Below are positions 42,524 through 53,790 of a DNA stretch of 64,000 bases, in pieces. The first letter of the stretch is position 1. Every line of letters starts with the position of its first letter. The position numbers and the translations under genes are program-made. Source of the DNA: Achatina immaculata (Eukaryota; Mollusca; Gastropoda; Stylommatophora; Achatinidae); the NCBI GenBank assembly GCA_009760885.1, contig CM019696.1:46089358-46153357 (forward strand). The letters run 5' to 3'. The notes under the pieces were generated by a model. The model saw only the letters and a list, made by a program, of their open reading frames with translations. It was not told where the DNA came from and ran no database searches.

Positions 42524-42529
42524 AATAAA
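42524..42529 (+). terminator. Polyadenylation signal remnant of SULT gene 3
   Basis: AATAAA in GAGCACAATAAATCTTTACTGA. Homology with the other 3' flanks stops 11 bp later at the duplication junction. Confidence 0.5.
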
Positions 42530-42540
42530 TCTTTACTGAC

Positions 42541-42790
42541 TTCTGCAATGATTCCAGCCACTGCCTGTGCACTGATCCCATTTTAACCTCTCGGATCATG
42601 TTCATTGAGTCGCTCAGTACACAGACACTTGTGTAATTCCGTGATTCTTGGCAGATAAATGTCTTCGTTAATACCATGACCTACATATTCATGCTGCTGG
42701 TCGTCATTGTAAAGGCACTGCTGGCTTCCTGGGTTGTTCTGCCACCAGAGCGTACGATCAATGCCAGGTCGCACTAAGATTGCTGCTAGT
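42541..42790 (-). mobile_element. Intronic LINE RNase H fragment, truncated at the duplication junction
   Basis: Begins abruptly at TTCTGCAATGATTCCAGCC, matching 37383 onward, and shows GHGINEDIYLPRITE and NNPGSQQCLYNDDQ on the minus strand. Confidence 0.65.
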
Positions 42791-42949
42791 CAGTCGTCAG
42801 ACCTGTTGCCTGATCCAACCAAAATTTGCATCTTTTCAGGAATAAGGTGGATGAAGGGGGGTGCCAAACAAGCGTGGGAGAAATTCAGAGCTTTATCACA
42901 TTTCAGTATCTTCAACCTCTTCAAGGGCTGACTGAGGTAGATGGGAGAC

Positions 42950-43421
42950 TGATGTGGTCCATCCATTCCTTTGTGTTTTCTTTACTGGGTTCACGTCTTT
43001 AGCTGTTGTCATTAAGATATATGTGGTCTGCGTAGCCAGTTCATCCGGTGTCATCTCCTCCTGTACAGCCATCAGGATTTCGAAACAGTTCTTCACTTCT
43101 ATACTGTACTGTTCTGGTATTTTCGTAAAATCAAAGCGGAGTGGTCTTGATCCCCTGTCTTTTTTATCTTTATCTTCATGACTGCTATTAATAATTTCTT
43201 GTCCGTGTCACAATCAGCGCCTGGTAAAGGTTTTTACTGATGTTATACATGATCTCCACCTTCTTTGCACTAAAATGTAATCTATTCGATTCTTAGTTTT
43301 CCCATCAGGTGATGTCCATGTGTAAAGTCTTCTTGGATGTTGTTTAAAAAGTGTGTTAGCGATCATTAGCTCATTCTCAATGCAAAAAGGCATTAGCATG
43401 TCATCTGCCTCATTTCTATAT
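42950..43421 (-). mobile_element. LINE endonuclease region, part 1 (gene 4 unit)
   Basis: Near-identical to 37800-38266. TWTSPDGKTKNRIDYILVQR lies at about 43320-43260 on the minus strand. Confidence 0.7.
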
Positions 43422-44034
43422 CATCATCATCATCATCATTAGCATCATCATCATCATCATCAGGTGCCGTGCCGACAGGCGTTGGCTATTATGCTTCTCC
43501 AGAGTACCCGATCCTTCATGCAGGCAATCAGTTCAGTTGGTTATCTCCTCTCACACCATCCCGTCAGACTGTCCAGTATCATTTCTCTTGGTCTTCCTCT
43601 TGATCTTCTTCCTTCTAGTTTTCCTGTTGTTATAATATTTTCAATGCCCCCTCTTCTCATTGCATGTCCTATGAAAGTACATTGTCTCTCTCTTATCTTT
43701 TTGACAAGATTTTTTGTCTCTCCAGCTCTTCTCATACATTCTTCATTAGTTATTTTTGCTGTTCAGGGGATTCGCAACATTCTTCTAATAAACCACATTT
43801 TTGCTGCTTCCAATGATTTTTTTACAGACTTGCCTATTGTCCATGATTCACTTCCATATAACAAGATAGGTTCAATATAGCATTTTAGGACTCGTTTTCT
43901 AACATTTATTGATAAAGACGTGTTAGCTAATATGTTTCTCATTCTCTCAAATGCAGTCTCTGCTTGGCCTATTCTGTTCCTAATTTCTGTTCTGCATTTC
44001 CCATCTGAAGTTATTACTGCTCCAAGGTGTTTGA
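43422..44034 (-). mobile_element. LINE family D insertion (gene 4 unit)
   Basis: A duplicate of 38267-38878 with the same truncation point and target duplication (43412-43421 and 44035-44044). It arose by duplication of the region and not by a new insertion. Confidence 0.9.
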
Positions 44035-44220
44035 ATTTCTATATCCTATATTAAATTTCCCCAAACATATCCTTCCTCGTCTGCTCTGTTTGTACCAATT
44101 TTTGCATTTTAGTCTTTTAGCCACGGCACCAAAATTAGAAATTTGACCGTGACAAATTGTAGAAATTGTTGTTTTACCGTCAGTAAACTTCACCGACAAT
44201 TGACTTCACTACATCAGGAA
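44035..44220 (-). mobile_element. LINE endonuclease region, part 2 (gene 4 unit)
   Basis: Near-identical to 38879-39062. Confidence 0.65.
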
Positions 44221-44721
44221 AATAGAAGACAAGCCGACTTAGTTTTGTAGTTCCAGTTTGACACAAGAAAAAACTGGGTTTTTTTTTTTTAACTTTTCCT
44301 TTTTTAATGCCTCGCAACATCTTACTTGACAACCGAAATTCTCTTACGAAGCGCACAAAACAACGAAGCGCACAAAACAACGAAGCACACAAAACAACGA
44401 AGTGCATGTCATACGAAAAGTTGTTCGCGAATTCAGACACAAAATACAATGACATCATTATAATCCGGACAGAGAAAAATTTTTAAAATATCAACAATCG
44501 CTTCGTGTCCCGTACATCTAAAAGGCATCCAAATACAGGAAACAAAAAAAAAAAAAGAAAAATAATTATGAATGCTGGTTAGACTGTACTTGGTTAATTA
44601 CCAAGATTATGTTACAAACCACATTAATACACTTCTAAACAGTGAAGAGATCAGTTTGTCTCAAGCCGGGTCTTACCCAAGCCCGCAGAAAACTTCACAC
44701 AAGTGCAATAATACGTGCTTA
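44221..44721. other. Conserved spacer upstream of the gene 4 promoter
   Basis: Matches 39063-39540 and 27401-27860. It carries three copies of the 17-bp CGAAGCGCACAAAACAA unit near 44348. Confidence 0.55.
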
Positions 44722-44848
44722 AGATAATGATGAGAGGATTTCAGCGGCTTACTTCCCTTTTTAAGATAATTATGAGAGGATTTCAGCGGCTTACGTCCCT
44801 TTTTAAGATAATTATGAGAGGATTTCAGCGGCTTACGTCCCTTTTATA
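44722..44848 (+). promoter_or_regulatory. Triplicated 42-bp promoter-proximal element, gene 4
   Basis: Units beginning AGATAATGATGAGAGGATTT and containing CAGCGGCTTACGTCCCTTTT start at 44722, 44764 and 44806. The same element occurs once upstream of every other SULT promoter in the window. It ends about 110 bp before the TATA box. Confidence 0.65.
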
Positions 44849-44958
44849 AGTGAGAATACTTAAGTAGAATAAAATATCCAGTATAATTAAAACAACTCAC
44901 ATGTGATTCAGACAAGATGTGACATTGCGAGGAGCTAATAGTATTATGGCAGGAAAAG

Positions 44959-45058
44959 AATATAAACTGGTTGGCTTAAGCATAGTCCTTCACTTCATGG
45001 GCAACAGCCTGAAAGAATTCAGTTTCTCCCTCAAGTGGCTCTGAAATCTTTGAAGCAG
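44959..45058 (+). promoter_or_regulatory. SULT gene 4 TATA box and exon 1
   Basis: TATAAA at 44961-44966 (AATATAAA at the aligned position), and exon 1 ending TGAAGCAG|GTAAGAAAC (end 45058). The 15-codon ATG frame is at 44997. Confidence 0.62.
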
Positions 45059-45139
45059 GTAAGAAACATATGATTTGTGCATGCATTTATGTTAGAAATT
45101 TGTTAAGTTTTAACGTTATACTGTAGATGGATCATCATC

Positions 45140-45960
45140 ACTGCACTCCAGACACATCCATGGTTGCTTCCACCTTCTCCTCAGTATATTCCTCAGCTTA
45201 AGGCGACTAAGTGTGGCACTTGGGTGATGAGTGACGACTCCTCTCAAGCGCCGGGATTAACTCTCAGTCCTTGCCATACCATTCTTAGCTCCCAACTCAC
45301 ACATTCGACAAATTGATGTCAATTTATCGCTCTCAAAGTCCTCCTTCCTTCCAAGCACTCTGACCAATGTCAGCAAGATCCATTTGTTGACCATCATTTG
45401 GCCAAACAGTCCATCAACTCTCTCATTGTTTCGGATACTAAAGTAATCTGGAACTAAATGAAGGTGACGCTGTGATTCTTTGACTTCTGCAAAGACTCGA
45501 GCCACTGCCTTCCCACTGATCCCATTTGAACCTCTCGGATCATGTTTACTGAGTCGCTCAGTACACAGACACGGGTGTAATCCTATGATTCTTGGCAGAT
45601 AAATGTCTTCGTTAGTACCATGATCTACATAGTCATGCTGCTGGTCGTCATTGAAAAGGCACTGCTTGCTTCCTGGGCTATTCTGCCAACAGAGCGTGCT
45701 ATCAATGCCAGGTCGCTCCTCTAATGGTGCCAAAGAGACCCATCAGAGTAAATCACAGAATTCGTGTCTTTGTAGTTTTTTTTATTATGAAAGCGATGAC
45801 CTCCACGTCGACGACAAATAGCTCTTCTCTCTGAAGCTTCTGTCGAGCGCAACGATAACAGAAAAGATGTGTCCGAAACCTGCAGACGCTAGTGTCCATT
45901 GCACACGAAGATTGCGCTAATCAATCCGCAGATATTTTGGACGAAATGTTCAGTCTGATC
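45140..45960 (-). mobile_element. Intronic LINE RNase H segment, gene 4 (best preserved)
   Basis: A 158-codon open minus-strand frame (45733-45257) runs from the NSPGSKQCLFNDDQ stretch through DIYLPRIIGLHPCLCTERL, KAVARVFAEVKESQRHLHL and NNERVDGLFGQ to CRMCELGAKNGMA. The HxxxxNExxD end of RNase H is recognisable, but key residues are eroded. Confidence 0.68.
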
Positions 45961-46094
45961 CATGCAAGATTTGCCTCTCTTCAGGAATGAGGAGGTTGAA
46001 CGGGGGATGCTAGATAAGCGTGGGAGAAATTCAGAGGTTTGGCAGATTTCAGGCTCTTCAAACTCTTCGTTGGTTTAAGCCTGAGGTAGATGAA

Positions 46095-46350
46095 AGACTG
46101 ATGTACTTCAGATCGCGTGAGACCTGTCTAAGATGGGAGACTGATGTGCTCCAGATCGTGTGAGACCTGGCTAAGATGGAAGACTGATGTACTTCAGATC
46201 GCGTGAGACCTGTCTAAGATGGGAGACTGATGTGCTCCAGATCGTGTGAGACCTGGCTAAGATGGAAGACTGATGTACTTCAGATCGCCTGAGACCTGCC
46301 TAAGATTGGAGACTGATGTGCTCCAAATCGCGTGAGACCTGGCTAAGACT
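46095..46350. repeat. 43-bp minisatellite, about 6 copies, gene 4 intron
   Basis: Same unit as 26486-26803. Here alternating units (TACTTCAGATCGCGTGAGA and TGCTCCAGATCGTGTGAGA) form an 86-bp higher-order pattern. Confidence 0.88.
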
Positions 46351-46429
46351 GCCATGTGAGGCGAATTCTACAAAGAGTGTGCTCTGAAAATTACTTTGTT
46401 ACGTTTTGGCGTCTTCATCAGACTATGAA

Positions 46430-47340
46430 AGGTACTGCATGGCGTAGAACTATTCCTGATTCTCAGGTTAAAGACCAGATATGACTGAAATCTGACGACA
46501 ACGAATGAAAGTCCCTCGGCGCACATTACATACAGCAAACTGTTCAGAAAGACGAGTCTACAAGACTGATGATAAAAACAATAATCTCAGAGTTGTGTGA
46601 ATACGTCGTACTGGATAATGAACACTACAACACAACAGAAACCAATCGTACAACACTAAGGAGATTTCACAACACTACCCCAGGTCATGATGGCATACAG
46701 TACCAGGATATCGTATGACGAGATGAAGGACCTAGCAAATGAGTTAGCACAAACATCCAGAGTGGTCAGAGAAGAAATGAGTATCTCAACAGTTATCTTC
46801 TGCCGCTGCCAAGGCCAGTCACGTTATAAACCACTACCTGTAAGCTTCTTGAGAAGATCGTTGCTTGTTAATTTTCATGGAACATTAATTCTCGTCACAC
46901 ATTCCCACCCACTCCTAGGGTATCAGTCTAAATTGAGACATGTTTCAACGCAGCAGTCTACGTCTTTGATGCTTTAAAAGAATTTCACAGACACAAGAAG
47001 ACATGTGTAGCTGCAACACACTTAGAAGATGAGTACAACATGGACTCGTTTGACTCATTCACACGTTCCTGAGACTTAAGATATACTCTCTATTCGTTAG
47101 ATAGCTGCCTGCAGCCATGTTGCAGAAGAAGAAGTATGCGCTCGGATGTGGCAGATGGTCTTCAGAAGCAGTGACAAGTTGTCCCGGGCTTCTACAAGGT
47201 TCTCCCCTGTCACAAGCCTTATTCAGTGTGCACACTGTGACAGTTACTTTTCCGAACTGTAGTCAGCCAAAGAAAACCAATGAGTGACTAATGTTTGCCT
47301 ATTCGACGGACCGCATTGTGAAAGGTCAAGTCATTACAGG
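46430..47340 (+). mobile_element. Intronic LINE RT segment (inverted partner), gene 4
   Basis: Plus-strand fragments match 3120-4050: a TTPGHDGIQYQDIV-like stretch near 46676, DEMKDLANELAQ near 46715, LPLPRPVTL near 46803, and a decayed LLQGSPLSQALFSV near 47190. Confidence 0.62.
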
Positions 47341-47358
47341 TCTAGTATTTTTCTATGA

Positions 47359-47657
47359 CAGAAATGCAGAAGAAGCCAATGACAACAATTGTTGAGGAAA
47401 GACGCTGGCGATGGTTGGGACATGTGCTCTGAATGACTGACAACTCACTATCAAAAATAGCACTAAGATGGACACCACAGGGGAACAGAAGTAAGGGTAG
47501 ACCAAAAGAGACATGGAGAAGAACAACAGAAAGGATGTTGAGCAATAGAGGGCTCACCTGGGCAAGAGCAGAAAAAAAAGGCAAAGGACAGGCATCTGTG
47601 GAAAACCCTTGCGGAAGCCCCATGTGCCCTGGGCACTTAAGGTTCAGAGAGAGAGAG
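47359..47657 (+). mobile_element. LINE family F 3' fragment, gene 4 unit
   Basis: Same insertion as 39615-39903, with target copies at 47347-47358 and 47658-47669. It contains MTDNSLSKIALRW, KETWRRTTERML and GSPMCPGHLRF, then a short GA tail. Confidence 0.88.
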
Positions 47658-47669
47658 ATTTTTCTATGA

Positions 47670-48211
47670 AGCACTTTGACTCTTCTTAAGATGTATATAC
47701 GAGATAAACTTTAGTTTTGCTTTTCCTATCAGAAAATGAATTCAAACTACATTTTAAAAACAGCTAAATAATTGATTTTCTTTTTTTTTCTTTTTTTGCA
47801 GTTCTGTTCTTTTTTAGTTGTTTTCACACTTATTATTTTTCTCAAGTTACTTCTCCCCGAGTCTGTGGCTTCAATTCATCTTTTATTGTGACAGTTTAAT
47901 AATCATCAACATTCATATTTCTATTGTACACTCCTGTATCTAGAAACAAATAATCAACACACAGATCAGAAAACACATCAGACAAGTTAAGCAGTATGAA
48001 AGCGCCTATTAGTCTCTTAAATGCTTGAAAATATTAATAAGTTTGGATATATTTATAAATAATTTAGTCCCCGAAACAGTATAACAACACTTTCATTTGA
48101 ATTTCAATAGCGTTTATTACTATCACTATAAAAGCTCGTATAACTGAAATATAACATTATCTAAATACTGAATAACAACACCTAACTGCGTCAGTTTCTT
48201 ACTTTCATCAG
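47670..48211 (+). other. 3' end of the SULT gene 4 intron
   Basis: Conserved non-coding sequence ending in the acceptor TTTCATCAG (AG at 48210-48211). Exon 2 starts at 48212 with a 43-bp leader before the ATG. Confidence 0.65.
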
Positions 48212-48254
48212 GTACAGTAAAAAAGGTAGATTACCAGAAAGGACTATAGAGAGC

Positions 48255-49130
48255 ATGAGTAATACACCCAAGAGCATGAACGACGCTGTCTACTTTAACT
48301 ATTCCAACTCCTTCGATGACCCCAACCATCTGGACCATATACGACAGGTACAGATACGGGATGATGATGTTTTAATTGTTGGCTTTCCAAGAGCAGGTAA
48401 CCATTGGGCCTTTGAGCTTCTGCATATGATCATAAATCAGACTGCAATGTTTACTCCTCAATATTTTCGCAACGCAATCATTTGTACACTGGGAGATGAT
48501 ATACATGAAATTCTTGACAAGATGACATCTCCTAGAATCATGTGTCTTCACCATCCGATAAACCGCATCCCTTCACAAGCGGTAAGCAAGAGAATTAAAA
48601 TTGTGTATTTGCTAAGAAATCCAAAAGATGTCTTCGTTTCTCTGTACAGGCTTCAGTCTGAATTTCTTCAAAGTCCTTTACATTTCAATGAAACATGGGA
48701 TGAATTCTTGCAACTACAGATGTCTGGGGTTTCATTCTGTGGTTCATGGTTTGATCATGTCCTGGCCACAGACACATTCATCAAAGAATACCCCGATTGT
48801 CCTGTCTACATTCATGTTTTCGAGGAAATGAAGAAAGATCCTGTGGGAAAGATCAAGGAACTCTGCTCCTTTCTAGAAAAACCAGAATCTCAGGCAGAGG
48901 AGATTGCTAAGGTAGTAGAATTCAACAACATGAAAACTAGCCTCATTAAAGAGGGGAAACTGAACACTGTTGAGAGATTTGTTGAAAAAGCTGACATTTT
49001 CTTCAGAGCTGGTGCCATTGGTGACTGGAAGAACCATTTTACTGTAGAACAAAATGAGACACTCAATCGCATTTTTGCAGAGAAAATGGCGGGATCAAGA
49101 ATTGCAGGAATGATTCAAAAGTACCTGTAA
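48255..49130 (+). CDS. Cytosolic sulfotransferase, SULT-like (array gene 4)
   Basis: An intact 291-residue single-exon CDS. The phosphosulfate loop reads FPRAGNHW (44-51), with Ala where SULT enzymes normally have Ser. The catalytic-His region is MCLHHPINRIP (H99), which keeps the Pro of the common THLP motif, unlike genes 1 and 2. RNPKDVFVSLYRL (121-133), GSWFDHV (163-169), FRAGAIGDWKNHFT (250-263) and the K259...TV...E268 dimer motif are present. Promoter, exon 1, donor, acceptor and polyadenylation signal are all in place. Whether the Ser-to-Ala change lowers PAPS binding cannot be judged from sequence. It is the intact sister of pseudogene 3. Confidence 0.95.
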   Translation: MSNTPKSMNDAVYFNYSNSFDDPNHLDHIRQVQIRDDDVLIVGFPRAGNHWAFELLHMIINQTAMFTPQYFRNAIICTLGDDIHEILDKMTSPRIMCLHHPINRIPSQAVSKRIKIVYLLRNPKDVFVSLYRLQSEFLQSPLHFNETWDEFLQLQMSGVSFCGSWFDHVLATDTFIKEYPDCPVYIHVFEEMKKDPVGKIKELCSFLEKPESQAEEIAKVVEFNNMKTSLIKEGKLNTVERFVEKADIFFRAGAIGDWKNHFTVEQNETLNRIFAEKMAGSRIAGMIQKYL

Positions 49131-49190
49131 TCAAACTGTAATATTTTGCACGCAATAATAGATGTTATGTAATAATAATAATAATAATCA

Positions 49191-50330
49191 TACAGCATGC
49201 CTGCAGGCGGTGTCAATGATGTCTCTCCAGCTTTCATGATATTCGTCTGTTCTTTTGTTGTGCCTGTTGCATGCTATTTCGACAAGCATTCTAGAATATT
49301 CTCTTTATGTCTACCTATCCCTTTCCTGCCTCTATTTTCTCCCGTTGTCCAGACATTTTCTATCCCTCCTCGTCTCACTATATGGTCAATAAACCTTGAC
49401 TGTCTCCCCCCGAAGTGTGTTCACTATGATACGCTTCTCATTGACTTTGCTTAGGCATTCTTCATGTCTTATTCTGCCTGAGCATGGTATTCTTATTATT
49501 TTTCGTAGGAACCACATTTCAGCTGTTTCTAATGCTCTTGCCGTTTTTGTTAGTGACCATGATTCGCTTCTATATAGTAGTACTTGCTCGAAGTAGCATT
49601 TTAAGACTTTTTCTTCGTAGTATCTATTGACAAAAGATGGACTGCAGAAAATAGATCTCATTTTCTGAAATGCTACCTTTGCCTGGCATATTCTGTTTTT
49701 GACCTCTGTGATACACCTACCATCAGATGTTATCGTTGTACCAAGATATTTGAATTAGTGCACTTGTTTTAAAGTTATTCCTTTGATTTTTATGTTGCTT
49801 CCTAGTACAGGTTTCTTTCTGGACACGACCATTGTCTCTGTTTCTTACTGCTCAGCGAGAGTCCTTTATATTCACTTTCTGCCATTACTATATCTAGTAG
49901 CTCTTGTAGATCTTTTCTGCCTTTACTATATCTAGTAGCTCTTGTAGATCTTTTCTGCCATTACTATATCTTGTAGCTCTTGTAGATCTTTTCTGCCATT
50001 ACTATATCTTGTAGCTCTTGTAGATCTTTTCTGCCATTACTATATCTTGTAGCTCTTGTAGATCTTTTCTGCCATTACTATATCTTGTAGCTCTTGTAGA
50101 TCTTTTCTGCCATTACTATATCTTGTAGCTCTTGTAGATCTTTTCTGCCATTACTATATCTTGTAGCTCTTGTAGATCTTTTCTGCCATTACTATATCTT
50201 GTAGCTCTTGTAGATCTTTTCTGCCATTACTATATCTTGTAGCTCTTGTAGATCTTTTCTGCCATTACTATATCTAACAGCTCTTGTAGACCTTTATCAT
50301 TGTCTGCTGTTAGGACTGTGTTATTAGGTT
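49191..50330 (-). mobile_element. LINE family C in the 3'UTR of SULT gene 4
   Basis: Same insertion as after genes 2 and 3. Minus strand 49661-49386 encodes FEQVLLYRSESWSLTKTARA and EMWFLRKIIRIPCSGRIRHE. The upstream KKTETMV block is near 49830. The region just after the RT active site is expanded into a homogeneous minisatellite. Confidence 0.82.
49880..50290. repeat. 38-bp minisatellite inside LINE C, gene 4 copy, about 11 copies
   Basis: The unit is TGTAGCTCTTGTAGATCTTT then TCTGCCATTACTATATCT. The inner units are virtually identical, in contrast with the diverged arrays after genes 2 and 3, so this array was recently homogenised or re-expanded. Confidence 0.95.
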
Positions 50331-50362
50331 ATCTCAAGTTATTGATGTTATCTACTGAGCAC

Positions 50363-50368
50363 AATAAA
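50363..50368 (+). terminator. Polyadenylation signal of SULT gene 4
   Basis: AATAAA in GAGCACAATAAATCTTTACTGA, about 1.2 kb after the stop codon. The 3' flank to about 50490 matches that of gene 1. Confidence 0.6.
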
Positions 50369-50513
50369 TCTTTACTGAAACAAAACACTTTGGTGGTCTA
50401 GTCTTACGAGTTTGTTTTGTCATTTTATTCCTAATTCATTCTTTGGGTTATCCTAAATCTGTGGCTCTGTCTTTGGTATTAATTTTAAAAATTCATACCA
50501 ATTAATTAACAAG

Positions 50514-50514
<1 letters not shown>

Positions 50515-50568
<54 letters not shown>
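50515..50568. repeat. TA microsatellite
   Basis: About 27 TA units directly before a truncated LINE A. Confidence 0.9.
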
Positions 50569-50569
<1 letters not shown>

Positions 50570-51140
50570 GTACTATCTAAAACTGTCAACATCATTATGG
50601 ATCTTTACAACGGACATATGTGTTCAGCCAACACAGAAGAAGGAATGAGTAAATGGTTCCAGATTGAAAAACAGACGTGAAACAAGGATGTATATTATAT
50701 CCCTTGCTGTTTGGAATTACCATAGACGTCATAATTTAAAAAATGCTGCACTTGTAAAACTGGCAATGATTGGGTACACGGGACCCAAATAGAAGATCTT
50801 GATTTTGCAAATGACATAACTCTTATCAATGACAAAGTGAATTCGATGCAAGAAAAAAAACAGATACCCTGACTTCACTGTCTAGCAAAATATGATCTGA
50901 AATTAACAAGGCAAAAAAATAATGAAACTTCTCGTTAATCACATTGGAAAGAGATATGTAGAAGGAACAGCTATTGAAGAAGCACACCAATTTGCGTACC
51001 TTACCGGCTACATGGACCAGAATGGTGACACGAGAAAAGAAGTTAGAATGAATTATAATTGTAAAAGCACTAGTGACTTTCAAGAATCTGGAGAACATAT
51101 GATATTCAAAAGTTATAAGCACAAAAAAGCAAGTTAAGAT
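50569..51140 (+). mobile_element. LINE family A, old 5'-truncated fragment
   Basis: Decayed RT blocks in shifting frames: SKWFQIE, GCILYPLLFGIT, a FAND version of the active site near 50805 (family FADD), and EEAHQFAYLTGYMDQNGDTRKEV at 50975-51040. It ends within the next block with no tail. Confidence 0.75.
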
Positions 51141-51149
51141 TCATTCATT

Positions 51150-51240
51150 TGAATGCCCCTTGCCCAACCTTGCCTCCCTAACAGCACTCCTGTAGGCCAC
51201 TCTGTTGTGAGCAAGATGGCCTGCATCCATATCTCTTTCC
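51150..51240 (-). mobile_element. LINE family B copy 2, 3' end
   Basis: AACCTTGCCTCCCTAACAGC and the following bases match 4625-4690. It is separated from the rest of the copy by an unidentified segment. Confidence 0.55.
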
Positions 51241-51929
51241 GTGCCTTTGGTCATTTTTATGATATTTCCGGTTTCCCGATGCTTACCAATGGTCACTTTA
51301 GTGATCCTTGGTTTGTTTCAATAAAACAACCGGTGTAACATTTAGATTGTACATATTTCCTCCGCGATTCCGGTGACACTTTTCAAAATGACGAAAGAGT
51401 GCCTAGTTACGAGCGATGCCGAGCGAGAAAAAGGAAGAGAAAGACCGAAATTTTTCAATTTTTGATGATGTAGATAGGGGTATGGACATAGCCTGTGACA
51501 ACCCCACTGCTTTTGAATGTATCCCAAGTAGATCTAGACATATTAGACGACGGGAGAAGTAGTTAGAAGGTTGTTTCAGATATTAATTTAGCGAGAATGC
51601 AATATAGAATCAAAATATGAGATCGACAAGTAGATCTAGACATCTCAGATGGTACGTAGTGCATATCTAGACCTAGCCGATAGTGAGCTGGGCACAATCA
51701 GTGTCTAAAAACATGATATTACATTTTTTCCTAATAAATTCTGCATTTATGAAATTTTCATACATTTAGTTATACTTTGAAACATAATAAGTACACGGAA
51801 GTACATGTAAATACTGTTTTCCATTCCATTTTACAACTAGACCCCCTAACATATCAAGACCCGCGCTTTTACTCTGGTAAACAAGTGATCGTCCGCTTTT
51901 CTTCCTGTGGCACGGGAAGATCATCAAAA
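51241..51929. other. Unidentified insertion of about 690 bp within LINE B
   Basis: LINE B homology stops at about 51240 and resumes at about 51930. The intervening sequence has no coding frame of note. AAGTAGATCTAGACAT occurs twice (about 51526 and 51630). Element type is unknown. Confidence 0.45.
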
Positions 51930-53790
51930 ATGTCTTACAGCCATCTTCGCCTTGGTATTTCTCTCTTTATTTTTCCCATTATGTACCCTTCCAATACAGT
52001 CTTCTCTTAATTATCACGACATTTAATGTGTCCAGAATATTTAAGTTTTCTCTCTTTAATCCTCTTTACTAGCCAGCTTTCTTCAATATTATGTTCTTGT
52101 AGTATTTACATCTTTGTTCTTTTTTGTGTCTATGATATTTGAAAAACTCTTCTGTAGCATTTACATTGAAAGGCATTTATGTGTTTCTCAGCTGTTTTGT
52201 TAAGTGTCCAGGTCTCACATGCATATGTTGCGATGGGAAAGATGCATGCCCTTAAAAATCTTATTTCTGTAGTTCTGTCTGTTCCTCTCCACAGATTATT
52301 TAGTTGTTTTACTTTCTGAAGAGCAATAGATGTCCTCTTTTTAATTTCCCTCATTGTACCTCCATTATTAGTTAGTAGTGATCCAAGATATCCAAAACTC
52401 TCCACTTCTTCCAGTTTTTCCTCATTTATACATATTTCAGCTGCCTTATTTGTTTTGTCAGTTGTCATCAATTTAGTTTTCTTTGCATTAAGATAAAAGT
52501 TTTGCTCTTCGCTGTTCTTACGGACTGACATAATTAGTTTTTCCATTCCTTTTTGTATTGTGGACAGTAATACTGTGTCATCAGCATATCTAATCTCTGG
52601 TATTTCATAACCTCTAATTGTTATGGCATCGTAATATTCTTTGTCTTCATCTTCTCTAACATTCCTCATTATATTTTTTGTATAGAAGTTAAATAAGTAA
52701 AGCGACAATATACACCCCTGACGGACCCCTTGTTTTATGTCAAACCAAGTTGTTGTTTCACCATTTATTCTTACTGCTGCGTGTTGGTCTAGATACAGCA
52801 GTGATATTAATTGTATCAAATGTGTTGGAAATCCCATTTTTTCTATTATTTTCCAACGTTTCTGGTGTTATACACAATCAAATGCCTTTGGGTAGTCTAT
52901 AAAGGATAAATATAGATTCACAATAAACTCTCTGCATTTCTCTATTATTAATCTTATATTGAATATATGATCTCTTGATCCCCTTCCTTGCCTTAAACCA
53001 GCTCAGACCACATTGATTTCTTCTATTTTCTTACGAAATCCACCCAATTATGATTTTTAACAGAATTTTACTGGCATGACTAATCAGGGCAACAGTTTTG
53101 TAGTTTGTGCATAATTTGAGGTTACCCTTTTTGACAGTGGTATGAATACAGTTCTTTTCCATTCTTTTGACCAAATACCTGAATGTCATATCTTTGTACA
53201 TAGTGCATGACAGATTGTTGCACATTCCTTTCCTCCTGCTTTAATAAATTCAGCTGTTATCTCATCACATCCTGGTGATTTATCATTTTTCAGAGATTCT
53301 TTATTGCCCATAAAACTTCTTCTATTGTCGGTTCGGGTTCTTTCTCCTCCAATAATAATTCACACTGTTGATTTCTGTTTCCACAGTCGGTTGTTTCATA
53401 CATTCCTCTGCAATCCTTCCATCTTTCTAGAATTTCCTCTGTCTCTGTCAAGGTATACACCATCTTGTCACAAATTAAATTTAGCTTAGGTGTGACATTT
53501 CTCGTCAATGTCTTCATTTTTTAAAAACATTTCACTATTTCTTCCACACTTCTGATGTCCTTCCATTCTTTCACAACAATCGTGTATGTATTGTTTTTTG
53601 TCTTTTCTTATGTTTCTTCGTACTTCTTTTGAAAAAGATTTATATTCCTCTTTGTTGTTGTTTGTCATTTTCCATTGCCTCTTCATTTCTCTACGTTGTT
53701 TTATCAGTTCTCGTGTGCCTGCTGTAATCCATCCATTCTTTTTTGTGTTTTCTTTACTGGAACCATGTCTTCAGCTCTTGTTATTAAGAT
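51930..53790 (-). mobile_element. LINE family B copy 2, RT to C-terminus
   Basis: A 235-codon open minus-strand frame (52837-52130) contains LISLLYLDQHAAVRINGE, VRQGCILSLYLFNFY, the intact active site [43 protein letters not shown] and ACIFPIATYACETWTL. Upstream, 53225-53031 shows KLCTNYKTVALISHASKILL (RT finger) and 53517-53290 the pre-RT linker; 53686-53486 is the part after the endonuclease. The endonuclease is absent. Confidence 0.88.
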
